Below are positions 8,357-17,560 of a DNA stretch of 64,000 bases, in pieces. The notes beneath the pieces were generated by a model. It made no database searches. It was not told where the DNA came from and worked only from the letters and a program-made list of their open reading frames with translations. The position numbers were made by a program, and so were the translations under genes. The stretch spans positions 434,001-498,000 of the forward strand of contig JAFKGQ010000006.1 of the NCBI GenBank assembly GCA_017307755.1, in the 5' to 3' direction. The first letter of the stretch is position 1, and each line of letters begins with the position of its first letter. This stretch comes from Chitinophagaceae bacterium. Lineage in GTDB: Bacteria > Bacteroidota > Bacteroidia > Chitinophagales > Chitinophagaceae.

Positions 8357-9584
8357 AAAGAGCCCGGTCCTGCTCATTGCTTTCTCCCTGGCGCTCATAC
8401 CCCACCCCGGCAAAGCCCAGGTGAAAAAAGACGCCGTGGTGCAGGCCATCAACGAGACAGCCCGCTACCTCACCGACGTCGTCCTGGATAATGAAGGAAA
8501 ATCCCGTTGCGATTATAATATGTCGGAAGGTAGATGGTATCCCTACGAAGTTCCCTGGCACACCGGCCAGGCCATCAATGCCTTACTGGCCGCCTACAAG
8601 GCGACGGGCAACAAAGCTTACCTGGATGCAGCAAAAAAAGGAGGCGACTGGTGGATCACCATGGAGATAAAGGACAGACCAGGCCTCAATGGCATGGTAG
8701 ACGCCCTCCACGGCGACGTCCTGGGCGAGGACTTCATCGTCTTCGCTACGGTCACCGACGGAACACCCGGCATCTATGAGCTCTCAAAGGTCACAAAAGA
8801 CCCAAAATACGCCAGGGTAGCGACCAACGCTGCCTCCTGGATGCTGAAAAATATGTACTACCCCGAAAAAGGGGTCTGTTATGATGCCATCGACGTGCAC
8901 ACTGGCGAGGTGGTCAAAGAAAATAGCCCTTTCTGGAAGGATAAAAAGAAACAAGAGCTCTTTGACGTCTCCCGTCCCAACACCGAAGGCTCTCTCTTCA
9001 AAGATGCCTACGAGTTTTCCGGTGACAAAAAATTCCGGGACGCCTTCATCCTTCTCTGCAACAGCCTGGTGGAAAAACAAGGCCCGGAAGGCGTATGGAT
9101 GCGCTTTATGCCCAATGACGCGACCATACATTCCTTCCACCCCCGCTTCTCCCTCTGGTACGCCGAATCCCTTATCGAAGCCTATAAGCTCACAAAGGAT
9201 AAAAAATACCTGGAGTCCGCCGCGATCACAGCCCGCGTATTTGCAAAAGCCCAACAGAAGAACGGCACCATCTTTTACGAGAACTACACGGACGGGAAAG
9301 AATCCGACAAAGGCTCTGTCACAGGCTCCGCCGTCGGACTGGCAGGCATCGTATGGATGGAATTGTCGAAGTACGGCTACAAGGAATTCGATGACAACAT
9401 CGAAAGGTCCGCCGCCTGGATCATCGCCAACCGCTTCGCACAGGACCACCCCGACCCCAACCTGCGCGGGGCCATAATGGAGACAAGGATCCGGAGCAAA
9501 AAGAACAAGGTCTGGCTCACCAACAGAGATATAGGAACCTCCTTCTCTCTGCGATTCCTCGTAGATTATCTCAACTTTAAATAA
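8343..9584 (+). CDS. Secreted (alpha/alpha)-toroid glycoside hydrolase-like protein
   Basis: About 413 residues with a signal peptide (LLIAFSLALIPHPGKAQ). The body is a series of helical hairpins with repeated patterns such as GQAINALLAAYKATGNKAYL and WYAESLIEAYKLTKDKKYL, typical of six-hairpin (alpha/alpha) carbohydrate enzymes (GH88/GH105, AGE epimerases, C5-epimerase-like proteins). I could not place it in one family or name its catalytic residues. ATG 8343 is preferred over ATG 8325 because it puts the signal peptide at the N-terminus; either start overlaps the GH20 gene. It lies in the amino-sugar operon, which also encodes a hexuronate-type transporter, so a uronic-acid-containing substrate is possible. 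Confidence 0.7.
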   Translation: MQQIKKSPVLLIAFSLALIPHPGKAQVKKDAVVQAINETARYLTDVVLDNEGKSRCDYNMSEGRWYPYEVPWHTGQAINALLAAYKATGNKAYLDAAKKGGDWWITMEIKDRPGLNGMVDALHGDVLGEDFIVFATVTDGTPGIYELSKVTKDPKYARVATNAASWMLKNMYYPEKGVCYDAIDVHTGEVVKENSPFWKDKKKQELFDVSRPNTEGSLFKDAYEFSGDKKFRDAFILLCNSLVEKQGPEGVWMRFMPNDATIHSFHPRFSLWYAESLIEAYKLTKDKKYLESAAITARVFAKAQQKNGTIFYENYTDGKESDKGSVTGSAVGLAGIVWMELSKYGYKEFDDNIERSAAWIIANRFAQDHPDPNLRGAIMETRIRSKKNKVWLTNRDIGTSFSLRFLVDYLNFK

Positions 9585-9654
9585 CCCTAACCGTCAACAA
9601 TAAAAACGACTTGCCATGGATACCAGCATTCTTATTACCAAAAACTATCTGCAA

Positions 9655-12483
9655 ATGAAACAAGCCATCCACCGACTGTTCCTCCTTTGTCTGCTGGCCG
9701 CCGGGACATTCTTTACGCCCGCCGCCGCTCAACAGACCACCGGCAACATCAAGGGACAGGTCACCGACAATGAAGGCAATGCCCTCCCCGGCGCCTCCGT
9801 ATCCGTCAAAGGCACCACTCGTTCCGTGGTGACCGGACTCACCGGCAGCTTCGAGATCCCCGATGTAAAGGAAGGCGCCTACACCCTGGTCATCACCTAC
9901 ATGGGCTACAAGACCTCTGAAACACAGGTCACTGTCAGCGCCGGCAAGACCTTTGTAAAGACCTTCGCCTTACAGTCCAGCAGTAAAAGCCTGCAAAGCG
10001 TCACCGTCTCCGCCGTCATGGAAGGACAGCAAAAAGCCCTCAACCAGCAGAAAAATTCGGACAATATCAAACAGGTGGTTTCCGCTGATCTCATGGGCCG
10101 CTATCCCGACCTCAACGTCGCCGAATCCATGCAGCGTCTTCCCGGTGTCACCATCGGACGCAACAGCAGCGGAGAAGGCTCCACCATACAGTTGAGAGGT
10201 ACGCCCGCCTATTTCACCAATATCAATGTCAATGGGGAGCAGATCATGAGCACCCAGGAGGACGGTCAGCGCAGCGTAACCCTCGACGTGATCCCCACCA
10301 GCATCCTTTCCTCGATGGAAGTGATCAAGACGCTTACCCCCGACCAGGACGGCGACGCAATAGCCGGCACTATCAACCTGAAATCCCCAACCGCTACCTC
10401 CCTACGGCCCAAACTCTCCCTCGACCTGGGCGGCGGATACAACAACCTTAGAAGCAACCTCAACGCCATCGGCAATATCACCGCCGGCAAACGGTTCTTC
10501 CCCAGCGAACAAAACCCCAATGGACGCCTGGGCATTATGCTGAACGGCAGCCTCTACAAGACAAAGAATGGCTATGACGAACAGAACGCACAGGTGTGGC
10601 AACAAAAGGACTTCGATGACAACAAAGGAAAAATATGGTTCCCCACAGACATCCGCTACCTGTACGTACAGAACCAGCGCACCCGCTCCGGCGGCGGCGC
10701 CACCATCGACTATAACTTCAACGCCACCTCCAGCATCGTCGCCAACGTTATGTACAGCGACAACTATAACGAGATCACCCGTTATCGCAAACGTACCCGC
10801 ATGCAGACCAGCAACACCACTGTCGATGCGAATGGCATCTACAACACCAAAAAAGGCAGGTCCTACAACGAGGTCAAAGGCGCGACGACCGATAACAACA
10901 ATCTTACCTTCAACCTCGAAGGCGAAACCCTTATCGGAAAAGTAAAATTCGACGGCGGTATCTTTATGGGCAAAGCCCGGTATGAAGAGCACACCGGTAC
11001 CTATAATTTCATCACGGGCAACATACCCCTGTCCATCGCCAGCATTTCCGGCGATAATCTCGTGACCACCGGCACCGACTGGCGCAACGACGCATCCCTG
11101 TTTACCTACAATACGGTGGAAAGGGAACACTACCAGAACGTGGGCCGGAACTTTGTCACCAAGCTCAACATGACCATCCCCTACAAGATCGGCAAGAACT
11201 CCGCCATTTTTAAGGCCGGCTATAAGACCAAGTTCACCCACAGCGAACGCTACTATCCGGACAATGTGGTCATCAGCACCTATGCCGGCGATGCCGCGGC
11301 AGGCAAGCTGACCAATTTCAAAGGCCCCGCCGAAGTGTCCTCCCATCTCCTGGACAACAACTTCGATTTCGGCCTCGGCGTCGATAAGGACAAGACCATT
11401 AATTATTTCGATACGCATCAGGGAGCCGCCTTCCCCATGGACAGCTCCAGCATCAGAAATACCACCGATACTTACTTCTATGACGCCACGGAAAATATCA
11501 CGGCAGGCTATCTGATGAATCGTATCCAGTTCAATAAATGGATGCTGCTCACCGGTCTGCGCATAGAACACACCACCGTCGACTATAAAGGCAACATCGT
11601 CGAACTGGATAACAACGGCAAATGGGTATCCACCCAGCCCAACCAAAAAACGACCAGCTATACCAAGTTTCTCCCGAACATCCAGGCTAAATACGATATC
11701 AATAAGAGCACAGATGTTCGCGGCGGGCTGACCTTCGGCTATTCCAGACCCAACTTCATCGACCTCGTACCCGGCCGCCTCATCAGTATCCTGGCCATGA
11801 CGGTCACGGACGGTAACCCTGAGCTGAAGCCCGCCTTTAGTACCAATGCCGACCTGATGATCGAAAAATATCTCTCCAATCTCGGCATCCTCTCCGCAGG
11901 CTTCTTTTATAAGAACATCGACAAGTTCCAGTACAATAGCGTCACCATCATCCAGGGAGACGAGTTCCAAAATGCCAATCTCTATCAGAACTACCAATGG
12001 TACAGGGTCCTCAATGGCAACACCGCCAAGGTATACGGAATGGAGCTGAACGCCCAGGCCAACCTTACCTTCCTGCCCGGCATCCTGAAAGGCTTCTCCG
12101 TCCTGGCGAACTATACCTATTCACATTCCAGCGCCGACGCCCAGTTCCGCAAAGGACTCCGTCTCCCCGGACAGGCCACGCATACAGCCAATGGTTCTCT
12201 GTCCTTTAATTACAAAGGCTTTACCATCCAGGGGAATGTCAACTACAACGGCTCCTATACGGTCAGCCTGGGCGGAGATGCGGCCTCCGACGTCATCCGC
12301 AATGCCAGGATACAGGTAGATGCCAACTCCTCCTATCGTATCAACAAACGCTTCACTGTATACATCGAAGGACAGAACCTCACAAACGCACCCCAGACCG
12401 ACTATTTCGGTATTCGTTCGAGGCTCTATACCAAACAATACTATTCCTACTGGGGCCGCATGGGTGTAAAGTTCCGGTTGTAA
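9655..12483 (+). CDS. TonB-dependent receptor of the amino-sugar locus, not SusC type
   Basis: An outer-membrane importer of about 942 residues. A signal peptide (LFLLCLLAAGTFFTPAAAQ) is followed by a carboxypeptidase-regulatory-like domain (GNIKGQVTDNEGNALPGASV), a plug (LMGRYPDLNVAESMQRLPG; IQLRGTPAYFTNINVNGEQ), a 22-strand barrel and an aromatic end, MGVKFRL. The plug text resembles the Xanthomonas/Caulobacter receptor family used for GlcNAc and chitin oligomers, unlike SusC, and no susD follows. ATG 9655 is chosen because it begins the signal peptide; ATG 9616 would add 13 residues. It lies between the secreted hydrolases and the cytoplasmic amino-sugar enzymes, so it probably imports their products. 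Confidence 0.85.
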   Translation: MKQAIHRLFLLCLLAAGTFFTPAAAQQTTGNIKGQVTDNEGNALPGASVSVKGTTRSVVTGLTGSFEIPDVKEGAYTLVITYMGYKTSETQVTVSAGKTFVKTFALQSSSKSLQSVTVSAVMEGQQKALNQQKNSDNIKQVVSADLMGRYPDLNVAESMQRLPGVTIGRNSSGEGSTIQLRGTPAYFTNINVNGEQIMSTQEDGQRSVTLDVIPTSILSSMEVIKTLTPDQDGDAIAGTINLKSPTATSLRPKLSLDLGGGYNNLRSNLNAIGNITAGKRFFPSEQNPNGRLGIMLNGSLYKTKNGYDEQNAQVWQQKDFDDNKGKIWFPTDIRYLYVQNQRTRSGGGATIDYNFNATSSIVANVMYSDNYNEITRYRKRTRMQTSNTTVDANGIYNTKKGRSYNEVKGATTDNNNLTFNLEGETLIGKVKFDGGIFMGKARYEEHTGTYNFITGNIPLSIASISGDNLVTTGTDWRNDASLFTYNTVEREHYQNVGRNFVTKLNMTIPYKIGKNSAIFKAGYKTKFTHSERYYPDNVVISTYAGDAAAGKLTNFKGPAEVSSHLLDNNFDFGLGVDKDKTINYFDTHQGAAFPMDSSSIRNTTDTYFYDATENITAGYLMNRIQFNKWMLLTGLRIEHTTVDYKGNIVELDNNGKWVSTQPNQKTTSYTKFLPNIQAKYDINKSTDVRGGLTFGYSRPNFIDLVPGRLISILAMTVTDGNPELKPAFSTNADLMIEKYLSNLGILSAGFFYKNIDKFQYNSVTIIQGDEFQNANLYQNYQWYRVLNGNTAKVYGMELNAQANLTFLPGILKGFSVLANYTYSHSSADAQFRKGLRLPGQATHTANGSLSFNYKGFTIQGNVNYNGSYTVSLGGDAASDVIRNARIQVDANSSYRINKRFTVYIEGQNLTNAPQTDYFGIRSRLYTKQYYSYWGRMGVKFRL

Positions 12484-12520
12484 TGCCATAAGATGACGAT
12501 AAAGACACAAACAATAGTAT

Positions 12521-13318
12521 ATGATAGAAAGACGAACAGATCGGTTGCATATCCGGATCTATGACGACAAAACACTACTTGGGGAAGACGCTGCGGCAAT
12601 GACGGCCGCGCACATAAGACAGTTGCTCGAAAAGAAAGAGACAGTCAACATGATCTTTGCGGCCGCCGCCTCCCAAAACGAATTCCTGGAAGCGCTGTCC
12701 CACGCAGAACTGGACTGGCAGCGTATCAACGCGTTCCACATGGACGAATACATCGGCCTGCCAAAGGACGCGCCCCAACTCTTTGGCCAATGGCTGAAAA
12801 AAAGGATATTTGACAAGGTCCCCTTCGGTAATGTATTTTACCTGGATGGTCAGGCTGCCGACACGCAGGAAGAATGTCGCCGCTATTCGGAGCTTCTGCT
12901 CCGTTATCCGGTGGATATAACATGCATGGGCATAGGAGAAAATACCCACCTGGCCTTTAATGACCCCCATGTCGCCGACTTCGCCGATACCGCGATGGTA
13001 AAAGTGATAGACCTTGACGAAGGGAGCAAACGGCAGCAGGTGGCAGAGGACTGCTTCGCCGACGTGAGTCAGGTGCCCTCCTTCGCGCTGACCCTGACCA
13101 TACCCGCCCTGTTGAAGGCCGGCGCCGTATTTTGTATGGTGCCCGGCGCCCGGAAAGCACAGGCCGTGTACCACACGCTTACCGCCGGGATCAATGCCCG
13201 GTACCCATCCACTATCCTCCGCCAGCACCCCAACGCCCTTCTCCTTCTTGACCGGGAAAGCGCTGCCCTGATACCGGACGATGCGGACATACTCACAAAA
13301 AATGCTGCCGGCATATGA
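12521..13318 (+). CDS. Glucosamine-6-phosphate deaminase-like protein with altered active site
   Basis: A 265-residue member of the NagB/6-phosphogluconolactonase fold. NagB turns glucosamine 6-phosphate into fructose 6-phosphate and ammonia. The motif HMDEYIGLP keeps the catalytic Asp (D75 here). The core motif reads GIGENTHLAFNDP (137-149), where E. coli NagB has GVGNDGHIAFNEP: H143 is kept, but catalytic Asp141 is Asn and Glu148 is Asp. I recall similar GIGEN-type variants in other NagB paralogs, so this may mark a subfamily rather than a dead enzyme. Deaminase activity is plausible but not certain. Its ATGA stop/start overlap with the next gene indicates translational coupling. Confidence 0.75.
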   Translation: MIERRTDRLHIRIYDDKTLLGEDAAAMTAAHIRQLLEKKETVNMIFAAAASQNEFLEALSHAELDWQRINAFHMDEYIGLPKDAPQLFGQWLKKRIFDKVPFGNVFYLDGQAADTQEECRRYSELLLRYPVDITCMGIGENTHLAFNDPHVADFADTAMVKVIDLDEGSKRQQVAEDCFADVSQVPSFALTLTIPALLKAGAVFCMVPGARKAQAVYHTLTAGINARYPSTILRQHPNALLLLDRESAALIPDDADILTKNAAGI

Positions 13319-14142
13319 ATATCCAATTCTTTTGCCCCCGCTGGGGCATGGCCCACCTCCCTTGGGAACCCTTTGCCCGGCTGGTGAAGGACACAGGGTT
13401 TGACGGCGTGGAGACAGATATACCGGAGGAGCCCGCCGGCAGGGAAGAGATGCTGCAAGCCCTGGCAAAATATGATCTCAGACTCATCGCACAACATTGG
13501 CAGACAGTGGATCCCGCCTTCGAAACACACGCTGCAGTCTATGCGAAAAGACTTGAGTACATGGCTGCCGTAAACCCCCTGTTTATCAACTCCCAGACAG
13601 GCAGGGATTTCTTCTCCCCGGCGCAGAACGAAACCCTGCTGACCATTGCAGCACAAACCACCGTCGCCACCGGTATCCCTGTCTATCACGAAACCCACCG
13701 GGGGAAATTCAGCTTCGCCGCACACGTTACCGCCGATTTTCTACATCGCGTCCCCGGTCTGGAGCTGACGCTGGATATATCCCATTGGTATGCCGTCGCC
13801 GAAACATTCCTCGATGATCAACAGCAGGCTGTCCGGGATGCAATTGAGCGTACCAGACACATACACGCGCGTATAGGCCATACACAAGGCCCGCAGGTGC
13901 CCGACCCCCGCAGCCCCGATGCACGCGAAGCGCTAAAAGCCCATCTCGCCTGCTGGGACAAAGTGGTCGAAGCCCGTCTGCAGACAGGTCACCCCCTGCT
14001 GACCTTTACAGCCGAATTTGGCCCATCCCCTTATATGACCCTGTCACCCGCCACCGGCAAACCCCTGGCAGATCAATGGGAATTGAATGTCTTTATGATG
14101 CAGATGCTAAAAGAACGCTATCAGCCATACACCGGATCCTAA
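13315..14142 (+). CDS. Sugar phosphate isomerase/epimerase-like TIM barrel
   Basis: A 275-residue protein of the AP-endonuclease-2/xylose-isomerase-like family. The four expected metal ligands can be picked out in order: Glu in PVYHETHRG, Asp in LTLDISHWY, His in HIHARIGH and Glu in TFTAEFGP. Members isomerise or epimerise sugars, inositols or keto acids, or oxidise or lyse modified sugars; this one has no assigned substrate. It overlaps the NagB-like gene by 4 bases and precedes murQ by 12, so it acts with them, perhaps on an unusual amino sugar or on the lactate-bearing sugar. No signal peptide is visible, so it is cytoplasmic. Confidence 0.75.
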   Translation: MNIQFFCPRWGMAHLPWEPFARLVKDTGFDGVETDIPEEPAGREEMLQALAKYDLRLIAQHWQTVDPAFETHAAVYAKRLEYMAAVNPLFINSQTGRDFFSPAQNETLLTIAAQTTVATGIPVYHETHRGKFSFAAHVTADFLHRVPGLELTLDISHWYAVAETFLDDQQQAVRDAIERTRHIHARIGHTQGPQVPDPRSPDAREALKAHLACWDKVVEARLQTGHPLLTFTAEFGPSPYMTLSPATGKPLADQWELNVFMMQMLKERYQPYTGS

Positions 14143-14154
14143 AAAACGTAACCA

Positions 14155-14967
14155 ATGGAAAAGATCACAGAAATGCCCTCCCGTTACAGACACCTGGAAA
14201 AAATGTCCACCGACGGCATCGTTCGTTGTATTAATGAAGAAGATCAGCAGGTGGCCTTGTCTGTACAAAAAGTACTGCCGCATATCGTGTCCCTCGTCGA
14301 CGCAATCACACTCCGCCTGGCGGACAAGGGCAGGCTTTTCTACGTCGGCGCCGGCACCAGCGGCCGTCTCGGTATCCTGGATGCAAGCGAATGGGCCCCT
14401 ACATTCGGCGTCCCGGAAACCATGGTCCACGGCATCATGGCCGGCGGGCAGGACGCCTACCGCTTTGGCATAGAAGACGCGGAAGACGATTACGACCAGG
14501 GCTGGAAAGACCTTCAGCAACACCACATATCCCCCGCGGACTTTGTCGTCGGCATCGCCGCCAGCGGAACTACCCCTTATGTAGCAGGGGCGCTTAGACA
14601 ATGTCGTGAGCATAACATAGGCACGGGATGCATCGTATGTAACCCCGACTCACCCGTGGCCGCCTGGGCAGACTATCCGGTGGAAGTGATCGTAGGTCCC
14701 GAATTTGTTACAGGCAGCACCCGGATGAAAAGCGGCAGCGCCCAGAAAATGGTGCTGAATATGCTCTCCACAGCCGTCATGATCCGGCTGGGCCGTGTAC
14801 AGGACAACCGTATGGTCCATATGCAGATCAGCAATGAAAAGCTCCAGGATCGCGGCGTCCGCATGTTGATGGAAAAGGCCGGCATCCCCGGCTATGAAGA
14901 AGCCAGGACCCTGCTGGAAAAACACGGCAGCGTACACGCCGCATTAGCACACCTCCACAACACCTAG
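14155..14967 (+). CDS. murQ: N-acetylmuramic acid 6-phosphate etherase
   Basis: MurQ cleaves the lactyl ether of MurNAc 6-phosphate to GlcNAc 6-phosphate and D-lactate in peptidoglycan recycling. The SIS-domain signature GAGTSGRLGILDASE is nearly perfect and ends in the acid Glu (E79). The second catalytic Glu is E110 in IEDAEDD; the 31-residue gap between the two is the same as between Glu83 and Glu114 of E. coli MurQ. TGSTRMKSGSAQKM completes the signature. At 270 residues it is slightly shorter than usual (about 300). It is the clearest sign that this operon handles peptidoglycan sugars. No MurNAc or GlcNAc kinase is encoded beside it. Confidence 0.93.
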   Translation: MEKITEMPSRYRHLEKMSTDGIVRCINEEDQQVALSVQKVLPHIVSLVDAITLRLADKGRLFYVGAGTSGRLGILDASEWAPTFGVPETMVHGIMAGGQDAYRFGIEDAEDDYDQGWKDLQQHHISPADFVVGIAASGTTPYVAGALRQCREHNIGTGCIVCNPDSPVAAWADYPVEVIVGPEFVTGSTRMKSGSAQKMVLNMLSTAVMIRLGRVQDNRMVHMQISNEKLQDRGVRMLMEKAGIPGYEEARTLLEKHGSVHAALAHLHNT

Positions 14968-14970
14968 CCC

Positions 14971-16218
14971 ATGTCTGCAACCGCCAGCTATCGCAAGAAC
15001 CTGACCCTCATCGGCGCCTTCTTCTTTATATTCGGCTTTATCAGCTGGATCAACGGGACGCTGATCCCCTACCTCCGTATAGCCTGCGAGCTGGAAGAGT
15101 GGCAGGCATACCTCGTAACTTTTGCCTTCTATATTTCATACACCATCATGGCCATCCCTTCCAGCAGCCTGCTTCAAAAGACCGGTATGGTAAAAGGTAT
15201 GAGCATCGGGCTCATCGTCATGTCCGCGGGGTGCTTACTGTTCATACCCGCTGCGCTGATAAGGAATTATGCCATCTTTCTTGCAGGTCTGTTCCTGGTG
15301 GGCGGCGGCCTGACGCTGCTGCAGACTGCCGTCAACCCATACATTACGCTGCTGGGGCCGCCCGGCTCCGCCGCAAAACGCATCAGCATCATGGGCATTT
15401 GCAATAAAGTGGCAGGTATCCTGGCTCCCCTTATCATGGGCAGCATCATCCTGAAGAATGCCAGCGGCTTGATAGAACAATTGCAGAAGATGACGCCTGC
15501 TGAAAAGACTGTACGTCTCGACGAACTCGCAAAAGACGTGATCCTCCCTTATATCTTCCTGGCCGCCATCCTCCTGCTGATCGCCATTCTCATCCGCTAT
15601 GCCCACCTGCCGGAAATACAGACGGATGGTACCGGCAACGCAACCACGAAGGACATCCACCGGTCCACCCCACGCTCCACCTATCTGATGGGCTTTACCG
15701 CCATTTTCTTTGCCGTAGGCGTAGAGGTATTGGCCGGCGATACCATCGGTAACTACGGCTTGTACCTGGGTGTAAATCTCGATATTGCCAAAAGCCTTAC
15801 CTCCTGGACGCTGGCCTGTATGATGCTCGGCTACCTGGCCGGCGTATGGGCCATCCCCCGACGAATCTCCCAGCAACGGGCCTTCTTTCTCTCCTCCATA
15901 TGGGGACTGATCGTAACCCTGCTGATCATCATCCTGCCGGGCCGTCTTTCCATTGCGGCAGTAGCCCTGCTGGGGATAGGCAATGCCATGTTGTGGCCGG
16001 CCATCTGGCCCCAGGCGCTAAAAGGATTACAGGATAAAGCGCTGGCCCGCGGGTCAGCCATCCTTATCATGGGAATAGCAGGAGGCGCCCTCCTGCCTTT
16101 GTTCTATGGCTGGCTCGCCGGCGCTGTCAATCACCGCTACGCCTATCTTATCTTGTTGCCCGCGTTCCTATATATGTTATATTACAGCCTCCTGGGTCTA
16201 CGCGAAAAAGAAAGCTAA
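14971..16218 (+). CDS. FucP/NagP-like MFS sugar transporter
   Basis: A 415-residue, roughly 12-helix major facilitator protein. The start FFFIFGFISWINGTLIPYL and the segment GLFLVGGGLTLLQTAVNPYI are typical of the FucP/GluP/NagP group of proton-sugar symporters. In Bacteroidota and Shewanella, members of this group (NagP) carry N-acetylglucosamine, and the position 3 bases after murQ supports GlcNAc or MurNAc here. The substrate is inferred from context. The protein belongs to the inner membrane. Confidence 0.88.
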   Translation: MSATASYRKNLTLIGAFFFIFGFISWINGTLIPYLRIACELEEWQAYLVTFAFYISYTIMAIPSSSLLQKTGMVKGMSIGLIVMSAGCLLFIPAALIRNYAIFLAGLFLVGGGLTLLQTAVNPYITLLGPPGSAAKRISIMGICNKVAGILAPLIMGSIILKNASGLIEQLQKMTPAEKTVRLDELAKDVILPYIFLAAILLLIAILIRYAHLPEIQTDGTGNATTKDIHRSTPRSTYLMGFTAIFFAVGVEVLAGDTIGNYGLYLGVNLDIAKSLTSWTLACMMLGYLAGVWAIPRRISQQRAFFLSSIWGLIVTLLIIILPGRLSIAAVALLGIGNAMLWPAIWPQALKGLQDKALARGSAILIMGIAGGALLPLFYGWLAGAVNHRYAYLILLPAFLYMLYYSLLGLREKES

Positions 16219-16240
16219 ACCAATAAAGCGAACAACCAAG

Positions 16241-17560
16241 ATGAACGAAAATAACATCTCCCATCCGTCCTCCTCCCCCGGTAACTACCGCTGGGTCGTA
16301 TGCAGCCTGCTGTTCTTTGCCACCACCATTAATTACCTGGACAGACAGGTGATGGGACTGTTAAAACCCGTGCTTGAAAAAAATTTCCAATGGACAGAGA
16401 CAGACTATAGTCATATCGTAATGGCTTTTACCGCGGCTTATGCCGTCGGGCTCCTGGCCTTTGGAAGGATCATCGATCGCGTTGGCAGCCGCCTCGGGTA
16501 CACCGTCTCCATTACCCTCTGGAGCCTGGCCGCCGTGCTGCATGCCGTGGTAAAAAGCACCTTCGGGTTCGGTTTTATGCGCGCCCTGCTGGGCCTCGGT
16601 GAGTCGGGCAACTATCCCGCTGCCAATCGGACCGTGGCAGAATGGTTCCCAAAGAAAGAACGCGCCCTTGCCGTCGGCTTCTTCGACTCCGGCGCCAACA
16701 TCGGCGCCCTCGTTGCCCCCGTTCTCGTCCCCTGGATCCTCGGTACATACGGATGGCAGACAGCCTTCATCATCACAGGCGCCATCGGGTTTCTCTGGTT
16801 GATAGCCTGGCGTTTCTTCTATGAGGTGCCCGCTCGTCAGAAAAGATTGACACAAGGAGAAAAAGCCTATATTCAAAGTGACGCCCCTGTAACTAACACA
16901 ACCCCTATCCCCTGGGCCCGCCTTTTTACATTGAAACAAACCTGGGCCTTTATCGTGGGAAAATTCTTCACCGATCCCATCTGGTATTTCTTTGCCTTCT
17001 GGCTCCCGTCCTACTTCTCGAACACCTTTCACCTGGACCTGAAAAAGCCCAGCCTCCCGCTGATACTCGTGTACAGCGGCTCCACCGTAGGCGCGCTGGC
17101 AGGAGGCTATCTGTCTTCCCTGCTCATAAAGAAAGGATGGAAGGTCTACAAAGCCCGGAAGGTCGCATTCCTCGTCTCCGCACTCGCAGTCCTGCCCATT
17201 ATGCTGTGCCGGTATACAGATAATATGTGGGTAGTCGTATCCCTGATCACCCTCGCTGTGGCCGGTAATGCAGCCTGGAGCGCCAACATCTTTACCATCG
17301 TGTCCGATATGCTGCCGACAAATGCCATCAGTTCAGTAGTGGGGATTGGTAGCACCGCCGGTGCCATTGGAGGGATATTATTTCCCATGTTCATCGGGTT
17401 TGTGCTGGATTTTTACAAGGCGCACAACAACATCACCGCCGGGTATAATATCATATTTGTATTCTGTGGGCTCTCCTTTCTGCTGGCCCTCGTGCTCATT
17501 CATTTTATCACGCCAAAAATGCAGCCGCTGGATGACAAAGACCTTGTCAAAACCGTATGA
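16241..17560 (+). CDS. MFS transporter, anion:cation symporter (hexuronate-like) group
   Basis: A 439-residue, 12-helix protein. The ATG at 16241 is chosen because it gives the usual short polar N-terminus before helix 1; the frame is open upstream inside the preceding gene. TTINYLDRQVMGLLKPVL, then GLGESGNYPAANRTVAEWFP and FFDSGANIGALVAPVLVPWI, are the marks of the ExuT/GudP-like group, which imports hexuronates and other organic acids. In this operon the cargo could be a uronic acid, MurNAc (also an acid sugar) or a muropeptide. The 3' end overlaps the convergent methyltransferase gene by 14 bases. Confidence 0.85.
   Translation: MNENNISHPSSSPGNYRWVVCSLLFFATTINYLDRQVMGLLKPVLEKNFQWTETDYSHIVMAFTAAYAVGLLAFGRIIDRVGSRLGYTVSITLWSLAAVLHAVVKSTFGFGFMRALLGLGESGNYPAANRTVAEWFPKKERALAVGFFDSGANIGALVAPVLVPWILGTYGWQTAFIITGAIGFLWLIAWRFFYEVPARQKRLTQGEKAYIQSDAPVTNTTPIPWARLFTLKQTWAFIVGKFFTDPIWYFFAFWLPSYFSNTFHLDLKKPSLPLILVYSGSTVGALAGGYLSSLLIKKGWKVYKARKVAFLVSALAVLPIMLCRYTDNMWVVVSLITLAVAGNAAWSANIFTIVSDMLPTNAISSVVGIGSTAGAIGGILFPMFIGFVLDFYKAHNNITAGYNIIFVFCGLSFLLALVLIHFITPKMQPLDDKDLVKTV

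Noticed and set aside
10402..11997. A 531-codon open frame on the minus strand
   Set aside because: It is antisense to the well-supported TonB receptor. Its translation is a low-complexity Val/Gly/Asp shadow caused by the GC-rich codon pattern.
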